Shown in pieces: positions 49,251 to 58,943 of a stretch of 64,000 nt of DNA. Position numbers and translations under genes: made by a program. The stretch is from Hyalella azteca. Taxonomy: Eukaryota > Arthropoda > Malacostraca > Amphipoda > Hyalellidae. The notes beneath the pieces are model-generated. The model made no database searches. It had not been told where the DNA came from and saw only the letters and a program-made list of their open reading frames with translations. The DNA lies in the NCBI RefSeq assembly GCF_000764305.2, contig NW_025931978.1, forward strand, positions 87,115 through 151,114, read 5' to 3'. Each line of letters starts with the position of its first letter. Position 1 is the stretch's first letter.

Positions 49251-52200
49251 ATGACTGATAAAAGCCCAAGTCCCAATACTGAATGTCATAGCTCCAGCAG
49301 TGGGAATGATTCTACTGCAGATGAATTCACTGGGGCATATTCTGTCTCAAATATGGAGAGCTTCAGCAGAGAACATGAAGAGGTTTGTTGGTACCGTCAA
49401 CTGGGGTGACTTTGGCCACCCGAGGTGACTTCAGCCACACCTAAAACAGAAACAAATGGCAGAAAAACAAAATAATAAATGTTGGCCAAAGTGACTGGGG
49501 TGACTTTGGCCAACGTTTATTTTGTTTTGCTGCCGTTTGTTTGTGTTGTAGGTGTGGCCCAAGTCACCCTGGTTGGCTGAAGTCACCCCAGTTGATAGTA
49601 TGCTTTTGAGTTATTTGATTTTTCCAATTTGATTTTTCACTTATAAAACTGATTGTATTTGTGATAAAAGAATATTACATCTCTTACTTATTAATATATT
49701 ATAGAACTTATAAATTTTTCCCTATTTTTAAACTATTAGGTACAAATTCTATTGTTGGAAAACTTCAAACAAGTAAAGAATTGTTGATGAAATTGCAAAT
49801 GAGTAATAAATATTTAAATTTTATATATTATTCCTTGATTGAAACATATTGTCAAGAGATTTGCTAAGCTTCATATTTGAGTAGTTGGTTCCTTTATTTT
49901 GTTTCAATTTCATCTTATATTGAAACTTAGAATGAGTTTTGATCACACACAATTAGCAAGGTGGCACGCATTTATTTATGGAGTGCTTGTTTGCTTGACA
50001 TACCTTGGAATCTTGCAATTGTAAAACATTTTGGGTACCTTAAATGTTGAATGTAAAATTGCTGATCTAGGCTGTTAAATGTACAGACGTTGCTGCAGCC
50101 CTTCAGATATATTCTTCAAGTTCCTGGAAAGATGATCAGGAGTAAGTTGGCACTGGCATTCAATTTCTGGCTCAAAATTCCTCAAGAGAAGCTAACGGCC
50201 ATCTCTGAAATCATCCTTCTTCTTCACAATGCTAGTTTGTTGTAAGTCACTGCACTGCAATGCATTAGTCTCCCAAGTAGGCTGAGATATAGAATATAAT
50301 AGAATATAAGTGTTGGCACTGAAGAAATAGGCCCATGGCCTGTTGCCAATTCTTGTACTTTTTGTGACTTGAATATATCTGATCTGTCACGATGTGAATG
50401 ATGTTGCTGCGCCTTTATAGTGATCACTAAAGGCATGTGTGCTGTAGTATGTGCTTTACATGTGTAAAGGTTTTTATTGATGCCATATTTGTGCCTAAAT
50501 TTCTAGGTTGATACCGGTAGGTCAACAATTTATGATAAACTAAGTGGTTAAATATTTATGTGCTTTTGTCATAGAAGTGATAAGTTATAATTAATATTTT
50601 TAAATGAATAAGATATCAAACCTTATAATAAAGCTTTGAAGTACAGCTCTGTGATTTTTCTTTTTTTATTCTGGATCATTCCTTGCAAAATTCTATGTAA
50701 AAATATTGATTACTTATTTTTGTGTATCAGAATTAACCCAACCTGAACAGTTGACTTCATTCTGAAAATTGTGCTGGGATAGCAGAGCAAACACATTAAT
50801 GAGATCATTAATTTGCAGAATTGATGACATAGAAGATGGAAGTACATTGAGACGTGGCATCCCTGTGGCCCACAGCATCTATGGCATTGGCTCAACCATC
50901 AACTCAGCAAACTATGTTTATTTTTTAGGACTTCAGAAGACTCTTGCTTTAGAACATCCCCAGGTTCGTGTTCCTCCTAAATTTATACAACTATAGGACT
51001 ATACTCCTTGGACTAACTCTCACTATAGTTGTAGTCAGATTCATGTATTATGATTCAATTGGTAATGATTTATTTAGGCTTTTTAGTACGGTATTGTACA
51101 TTATTTTATACTTCTAAAATATTTTTTGTAAATGATTTATTATCATTATAATGATTCATTTGGATATGAATTTATGGGTATCTAGGCTGTGCATCCTGTA
51201 CACAGAATACATTATTTTATAATTATAAAATATTTTTGTTGAAATGATTTTTTGGCTACTCCTCTACAATTGTGATATGAATTACTATTGAAGCTGCGAT
51301 TGTTTTGTGTGATGAATGTTGCTTGTCTGTAAACTGGCTACTTATTGTTTAATATTTTCTTATTTTGTTTGATATTTTTAAATGATGTTGTATCATATTT
51401 TCCAGGCTGTGAATGTTTTCTGTGAACAACTCCTAGAGCTTCATCGAGGTCAAGGCTTGGACATCCACTGGAGAGACTCGTTTGCATGCCCCACTGAAGA
51501 GCAGTACAAACAGATGACCATTTGTAGTTAGTGCTTCTTGAAAACATGTTATCTTCTTGTATTACTATAGTTTGCCAGACAAGTTCTGTCCTTGAATTGT
51601 TAGATTTTTGCAGCAAAGTTTAATTTTTAATTGGGATAGCTCAACTGATATTGTATATTTTCAATTATATTAGTTTTACAGCAAAGCTACGTTTTTCTCT
51701 TGTTTTGGTCTTAGAGCCATTATATTATTCATGTCTTTGGTTTTTCAACTAAGTTCTATTGTTGCTGTGTTATTCTTATCAATGTTTTGAGTTTAAACTA
51801 TAATTCTTGCTACTGATCTAAGTTGCAGCATAAATTGAAGAGGTTCTTCTACGTACAATGTTCTAGTTGAACTTGTACCTATGTTCTTTATGTTTGTGCA
51901 ATGTTTGAGAACTTGATTATCTCAGCATAGCATATCGATCTTGATATGCACTCTAGTGCATATGCGCTAACTGATATTCTTATTTGCCTATTCAGTTGTG
52001 AAGAATGTTTTGGTTTTATTGGGTTGCTATTAATTTGCACTCGGGAAAGTTGCATCAATATCGTACCAATCATATTCTGGATATAGTCTTACTAAAATAA
52101 TTCAATTGGTCTGCACAAAGCTAGTGTTTTATTGGAATTTATTAATTTTGTATTGTAATAATCTAATAACATCAATATTGTACCAATCTTATTTCTGAAT

Positions 52201-55200
52201 ATTTATTTGGCTAAGCCTTACTTAAATAGTTTATTTGGTCTTCCCAAAGGTAGTGTTTTATTGGAATTAATAATCTTGCATTGATAAAGTGTTTATTGCA
52301 GAGACTGGAGGCTTGTTTGGTCTTGCTATACGCCTCATGCAGCTGTTCAGCGACTGTGACGCAAGCTTCTCCAAACTAATGGACATTCTTGGGCTCTACT
52401 TCCAAATCAGAGATGACTATGCTAATCTCTGCACGCAAGAGGTAATGAAAATAAGGCTAAGTACCAGGCCCTATACTTTCAAAACTCGCTAAGTGAACGT
52501 AAGTACTTACGCTCTATTTTCCTGTCTATGCTTGGTGGATTTTGCTTGAAAGGCCATCAATGATTGGCTGATGAACTTACGATCTCTTAACTTTTTTTTG
52601 AAAGTTTAGGGCCCAGGATTGGAGCAGAGAGGTGTGGTTTTGATCCCAGCTCTCGGCACCTCTTTCTGGTCAGAATCGGTGATGAGGCCGGGCGGTTAAG
52701 CAAAGCAAAATTGGAGCAGTGAGTTGCGTGTTTGAGACCGCATCAAGCTGTGAATGTTTTGCGATGTTAAGAATCGGGGACTGACCTACGGCCGAATGAA
52801 TGCTGAAACCGCTATTATTATTATCATATTATTATTATTAGGGGAACTTGAATTTTGTTGAACCATGAGCTTACAGGTGCTGAGAACTTGAGTGAGAGTA
52901 CATAACATCTGAAAAAAAGTTGACACTAATGACCTCAAGTGATAACATATGCCGTTAAAATGAACAATTAGGGAAAGCCGTCCGAGGTATTGTGTATAAA
53001 GGCTAAGAAATATAAGTTGAAAGTAATATCTTATATGTTTCCAAATCAGTGTATGATTCTTTGGTTTTTGTTCTTATTGACAATCTTGTCTTCCCTTTAT
53101 CTGAAATTTCAACACACTTCAAATGCATCAACTCAATCTTTCAATTAGGTAGCGTATGCTTTGCTGAGGTAGCCAATTATTCTCTAAAAGAAACCCTTTG
53201 TACATTTCAAAATTATACTGAAGAATCCAGGGACCCAACCAAACCCCAATAAAATGACTTGTATAAAAGTTTTTACATGAATGAATTCCGAGTTACGAGT
53301 TACACATTCACCCCTTTGACTTCCACTCGTAATTCTTATCCTGATATTTGAATGTATATTCATTACGATGAGATGTCACAAATCCCAATGAGGTAGGAGG
53401 TATATGGGACCCAAGAGAGTCCCACAAGGAGGTTTGAACGAATGCTCTATCAATTTCAAAGGACGTGATTTTCATAACATCTGACCGCACAACCTAGCAA
53501 AAATGCAAGCAGCATGTCAGGAGTTACTAGCTGCTGTGAGCCCAGCAGCACCTGACGTTTGAGCGCGCCGACGACTTGGTGCTGTAAACTGGAGAGCTTG
53601 GCAAGCCAAGGACTGGAGCATTGATGCTCAACTTCTGCTGCAATAAGTGGAGTGCAAGTGCTGCATTATTCTGTCATTGAGAAGACTACAACTTGTTAAT
53701 TAAGAGGTTTCTACTAAACGTTACAGCCGACAACAACCATATTATTTATAATCCGCCCAAAATTCTCCTCTAACTGATAATTGTTCAATTTGGAAGGGCG
53801 ATTCGTGTGTGACCAGCCAAAGACGCGAGACAAGGGATTTGATCCAGCGTTTGACACTTGATTTTTATTTGCAGTACTGTGACAGCAAAGGTTACTGCGA
53901 CGACTTGACAGAAGGCAAGTTTAGCTTTCCCATAATTCACGCCATCCACAGCCGCCCCAAGTGCCAACAAATAATCAGTGAGTTCAACTGTAAAAGAAAA
54001 TTAGAGTATATTGTATATAAAAAACTATATTTTTCCACATCTTAGGTGGTGTTTTTATTCATTTTCAAGAGTATGCAAGTACCTTGCTGAAAAATATCTA
54101 ATCTTTGCTATTTATTTCCCTTTTTTGTCCAATCCTCTTTTAAGGATCTTAATAATTATTACTACATCGTAATCTTAATTAACCTTCATGCTACGGATGC
54201 ATCAACTGTTATTGTTGCTATTTGTACCTTAAAGTCTAGTGACGAGAGTTACCATCAGTAGAAATGAATGTCATCTCAGACTCGAAGTGACAGATACACA
54301 AGACCAAAAAAACACTAGTTTTATACCTCATTTGACAGCATATTTTGGTTTATAACAATTGTACTCCTAATTGTTTATACTCCTCGTCTTAGAGTCATAG
54401 TCATAACCATATTTAATTGAGACTGTGGGGAGGAGTTCCATTTGCGTCGTAGCAATGCAGCCTTGGAGCAAATACGACAATCAGAGCAAATGTTCTGACA
54501 TCGACCGCTGCATTACAGGGCTTTTCTTTGTTCAGATATCATTTGCTTGCATCACAACCCCTCTCGTTTGTCCAGACATCATTCGCATGCATCACAACCC
54601 CTCTCGTTTGCCCAGACATCATTTGCTTGCATCACAACCCCTCTTCTTTGTCCAGATATCATTCGCTTGCATCACAACCCCTCTCGTTTGTCCAGACATC
54701 ATTCGCATGCATCACAACCCCTCTCGTTTGCCCAGACATCATTTGCTTGCATCACAACCCCTCTTCTTTGTCCAGATATCATTCGCTTGCATCACAACCC
54801 CTCTCGTTTGTCCAGACATCATTCGCATGCATCACAACCCCTCTCGTTTGTCCAGACATCATTCGTTTGCATCACAACCCCTCTCGTTTGTCCAGATATC
54901 ATTCGCTTGCATTATAACCCCTCTCGTTTGTCCAAACATCATTCACTTGCATTACAACCCCTCTCGTTTGTCCAGACATCATTTGCTTGCATCACAACCC
55001 CTCTCGTTTGTCCAGACATCATTCGCTTGCATCGCAACCCCTCTTCTTTGTCCAGACATCATTTGCTTGCATTACAACCCCTCTCGTTTGTCCGAACATC
55101 ATTTGCTTGCATTACAACCCCTCTCGTTTGTCCAGACATCATTTGCTTGCATCACAACCCCTCTCGTTTGTCCAGACATCATTCACTCGCATCACAACCC

Positions 55201-55624
55201 CTCTCGTTTGTCCAAACATCATTCGCTTGCATTACAACCCCTCTAGTTTGTCCAGACATCATTCGCTTGCATCACAACCCCTCTCGTTTGCCCAGACATC
55301 ATACGCTTGCATCACAACCCCTCTTGTTTGTCCAGACATCATTCGCTGGCATCACAACCCCTCTCGTTTGCCCAGACATCATACGCTTGCATCACAACCC
55401 CTCTTGTTTGTCCAGACATCATCCGGCAGCGGCCTAAGGACGTGGAGGTGAAGAAGTACTGCGTATCACTGCTACAGAAGTACGGGTCACTGGCCTACAC
55501 GCGCGACATGTTGCAGCAGCTCGACTCCCAGGCTAGGGAGGAGGTCAAAAAACTTGGCGATAATCCAATGCTCGTGGAAATTTTAGACACTTTACAATCT
55601 TCATTGAATTCATCACCCTTGTAA
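49251..55624 (+). CDS. GGPS1: Geranylgeranyl diphosphate synthase (type III, GGPS1-like)
   Basis: Exons 49251-49382, 50087-50241, 50819-50963, 51406-51526, 52302-52441, 53875-53977 and 55416-55624 join in phase (0,2,0,1,0,1) to 334 residues, against about 300 in human. The enzyme condenses farnesyl and isopentenyl diphosphate to C20 geranylgeranyl diphosphate, the donor for Rho/Rab prenylation. Visible: [17 protein letters not shown] substrate-binding block; first Asp-rich motif [14 protein letters not shown] (residues 96-109); PVAHSIYG and [37 protein letters not shown]; second Asp-rich motif [10 protein letters not shown] (218-227); [21 protein letters not shown] at the last junction. The extra length is a Ser-rich N-terminal extension of about 34 residues from exon 1. 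Catalytic residues look intact. The last intron ends in a 40-bp array copying the acceptor. Confidence 0.96.
49397..49595. mobile_element. 199-bp hairpin MITE at the start of GGPS1 intron 1
   Basis: tcaactggggtgactttggc at the left and its inverse at the right enclose two arms of about 95 bases that pair almost throughout (for example cacacctaaaacagaaacaa against ttgtttgtgttgtaggtgtg). It begins 14 bases after the exon 1 donor. Confidence 0.8.
50289..50373 (-). repeat. Interspersed repeat, copy 2 (retroelement 3' end-like)
   Basis: The reverse complement matches 19536-19620, including gtacaagaattggcaacagg and the TTCTA-type tail. It lies in GGPS1 intron 2, antisense to the gene. Confidence 0.65.
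52467..52614 (-). mobile_element. MITE, second copy of the 41643 family
   Basis: ggccctatactttcaaaac at the left, gaaagtttagggccc at the right and acgtaagtacttacgct inside match 41643-41756 in reverse. It is longer by a short internal insertion. In GGPS1 intron 5. Confidence 0.75.
52615..52845 (+). mobile_element. tRNA-derived SINE, second copy of the 3195 family
   Basis: From ggattggagcagagagg through the B-box remnant GTTTTGATCCCA to gctgaaaccgctattatta it aligns with the reverse complement of 3195-3458. The A-box end is missing or diverged where it meets the MITE at 52614. The tail is TTATTATTA. Sense orientation in GGPS1 intron 5. Confidence 0.85.
53395..53515 (-). repeat. Possible tRNA-like (SINE) fragment
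   Basis: The minus strand has TTGTGCGGTCAGATG and, about 45 bases on, CGTTCAAACC, which resemble weak A and B boxes. A single copy, so tentative. Confidence 0.25.
54519..55420 (+). repeat. 40-bp minisatellite of 22-23 units copying the last GGPS1 acceptor
   Basis: The unit cccctctcgtttgtccag + acatcattcgcttgcatcacaa repeats at exactly 40 bases; CAG ends fall at 54535 and every 40 bases to 55415. The last one is the true acceptor, followed by the exon start ACATCATCCGGCAG. Each unit therefore carries a pyrimidine tract, CAG and a near copy of the first 9-10 exon bases. Because 40 is not a multiple of three, long open frames run through all three phases; I do not regard them as proteins. Confidence 0.97.
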
Positions 55625-55685
55625 AGCCTTCAAATTTTAGACACTTTACAATCTTCATTGAATTCATCACCGTTGTAAAGCCTTC
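55578..55685 (+). repeat. 54-bp tandem duplication of the GGPS1 C-terminal codons and stop
   Basis: aaattttagacactttacaa begins at 55578 and 55632 with one or two differences. The first copy contains the last codons and TAA (55622-55624); the second lies in the 3' untranslated region. Confidence 0.92.
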
Positions 55686-58600
55686 AGCACAATTTTAGAG
55701 CAAGCTTCATAGGGCTAATGTTTTAGTTGTTTTATCATGTGTTTATGTAACTTGATTTTCATCTTCTATTTAATTCTTTTAATTTGTCAATGGTGATTTT
55801 ATGTTCGGCTATTCAAGGAACTTAACAATTTTAATGGTTACAATGCAATTTCTTGACAGCTGATGAGCTTCAACAAAACGTCTGGAATTGTTATTGTTTC
55901 AGGATTGGTCTCCGACTCATAAGAAAATTTTTTGTGTTGTTATTGTGGTCCAACAATTTGCATGTTGAAGTATTATTAAGACTATTACAAAAACACAGAA
56001 AGTTTAAGAAGCCAAGTCAAGTTTAAGAAGTCATTATGTTATTTAAATATGTATAACCTCGTACCTGCCTGTAATGTGCACTTGATACTTATTCTGTATA
56101 GTTTGCCAATTGCTATGCAATTATTTATTCCATCTAATGAAGTGGAGACCCAGATAACAGTGTTGAATATCTATTGCCTTTTTCATTTATTCCAACTCTA
56201 ATTACGTTTTGCTTCATTGATGCGTGTAAGTTGTAAATCGTGAGCTGCGTGACCCTTTTAATTTAATTAGCACTTTTAATTTAATTATAATTATATAATT
56301 AAATTATTTGTTATGCAAGCAATTTAATCCGTGGCTGGCTCTAACCGTGTGCCTTGGCCGCCATACCCTCCGTCTGACCGGCCTCTCACTGGTGTGGCAA
56401 CATAGCATCCCTGAAGGTTAGAGCAATAAGCTCTAGCAACTTCAGCCGTTGTTGCTCGCCAGGTTGCGGTTGATTGTAGCGGCCTTGTTGATCATCGGCG
56501 TTGTTGCTCACCCCGAGTGGCAGTTCACCCGGCGTCGTAGATCACCCGGTGTAGCATATTAACCCGGCTTGGCAGATCACCCGGTGTATCATATTAACCC
56601 GGCTTGGCAGATCACCCGGCGCACCGTGCACCTTGTATGCAAATCTTGCAAGATCTACATTCTGTTTTGTGCGAGTCTACTTTTTTATTACAGTACTATT
56701 TATTTTTTAACTTTTCTTACTCGAGTCTTTCAAGTCGTTCACCGCTCGCCTGTGCTGATAGCGACAAGTTGACAAGTCAATCATGAGTCTCGATAAACCT
56801 TGCAGTAATCGATCCTGTATTTATGACTGAACTACTTGCATTAACAGTTTTATCTCTCCAACGAGAAATATGGCGCACTCTAAGCAAGCTGCATGACGTT
56901 CGCCTAAGCACGTTGAAAGTAGTCAGCAATTACATGTCCTTGGGAGGCATGTTCCTGAGCGCCCCACTACTGCTCGAGGTGCATGACTGCTAGCCTCGTG
57001 TGCGGGGTTAAGTTTTACAGGCAGGATATTTCTTTATATTTTGTTCTCTATCCCGCGGCCCATCTCTCGTTTATAGTGTACGAGTGTCTGTTCCTGCTGC
57101 CGTTCGTCTGCTCTATCTCTGTCTTTATAAGATGCTAACGCTGCTGCACTTCTACCGATTTTTGATTGATTGTTGTTGGAGTCGTTCCGTCTCTTCTGTG
57201 ATTTTTTATTAGAGAAATTTGTGGGGAGGGAAACCGTTCTCTCGTGTGTTGCCGTTTATTTAGTGGTTTGTGCTGCTTGCCTGCCTCGCTGCTGATGAAC
57301 TAGCAAGCCTCTGCACTGTACTATACTTGAAATAAAAGATACTAGCTATGGCAATCCCCATGAAGTTGTTACAATCGAAAAATTATCTTGCTATCTATTT
57401 ACGCGGATGTCTTTGCATCTTCATTTCCTAGTGTCTGCACTTGGTACAATTTGGTGATTTTTATTGTTGTTGTTGTCGTCTAATTTCCCTCAAGGAGGAA
57501 CTGTGATGGCCTGTCCATCAGAGTTTCAAGGGGACATCGCTCTCCCCGGGGCACCTTACGCCTGCCGTTTGATAATTATAATTCATTTATTAAACGCACG
57601 TAGCAACATATCAGATTTTATTGAGGCTTTGACGCGTAGTTAGCTTAGACGATATAACGAATCTATATTATGGAGCGATTGCAAAATTTCATTCATATCA
57701 AGTGCGGTGATGACGGACATGTTACTGGTATACATTCAAGCACAAAAATCATTCTGACGGGATCTCAAGAATGTGACTGGTGCATGTCCAAAACACACGA
57801 CACAAATCGTGCTGATAGTATTGCAAATTGTTAATGCAGTAGATTCAAAGCAATTTTACGGCTCTGTATTCAGCCATTTCTGTGGTCAGGTTGATGTAAC
57901 CCTGGCCCCTACTTTTGCAGATGTAAGAAAGTGCGTCAAATTAAACGGGTTCGGGACAGTCGTGGCGATCGCAACTCTGCGGTAGTTGAATTTGTCTCTG
58001 AGGGTGACATCAAAATCGCTTCTTTGTCTGTAAGCTTTACGACATCACAAATTTTATCGAGAATCTGTGTGCGGGAAGTGAAATATAAATTTTGCCAAAT
58101 GCTTGGAATTCAACTCGTTCAGCGCCGGTGTTTAAACTTGAAAGCGTAAAATTGTAATTGATGCCGAGATAAACAATCCCTGAAATATTAGAATATTGGT
58201 ATCTCGAATCCCGTTGATAATTTCTAATCCGAAGTAGAAGTAATGTTACTAAGTGATAAAGTCAGATCTCCGCCTTGATAAAGAATTCCTACTCAAGTCC
58301 CGTTTTGAAGTTCTAAGGAGTCTCAAGTTATTTTTTAATATAAAACTACGTCAAAACAAAAATGAACGTCTCATTGCAAGCTCCGTGCTCCTGTTTAGAT
58401 TCGCCTTATGAACCACACCTATAAAAATCAAATTAGAAGCCCAGTTATTGTCCAGTTACGACAGGTATTGAGGATGCGTTGCTGAAGAAACCTTCCTTGT
58501 ATTTTACCCACAGGCTACACTCAAAGGCTCTCATAAAATTATGATAGTAGATCTGAATATAATTAAGAAGTTTCATCTGCATCCAGTTTCATGAAGCTAA

Positions 58601-58943
58601 ATTAATTCTGCATTGCTCCGCTTCGACGGTTGCCATAGCGACAGTCCGATGTAAACAATTGCTGTTCGCCTCAATCTATGAACGGAATCGTTGGAATTCA
58701 GACGTATGGAGAGCCTGAACCCAATCATATTTCCATACTTACCCACCATAATTGATGTTTACATTTTTCTGCTCTATAGACGAGTTTCTTCGTTTTATGT
58801 GGTAAATAAAATAACAAGTGCTCGAGCAACCAGATCTGCTGGCCATTATACGCTACAGCCATAACCAAACCATCCCTAAGAAGAAACTCGAATTTATGAT
58901 TTAAATCAATTTAAGCGTGTAGCCAACAACAGCAACCACCACA
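55686..58943. other. Intergenic region between GGPS1 and TMEM17
   Basis: The GGPS1 3' untranslated region is followed by unique AT-rich DNA. A short degenerate repeat (cccggcttggcagatcaccc) lies near 56500-56640. No exon recognised. Confidence 0.6.

Noticed and set aside
54425..55437. Long open frames (up to about 296 codons) through the 40-bp array
   Set aside because: They exist in all three phases because the unit lacks stops and 40 is not a multiple of three; the region is intron and repeat.
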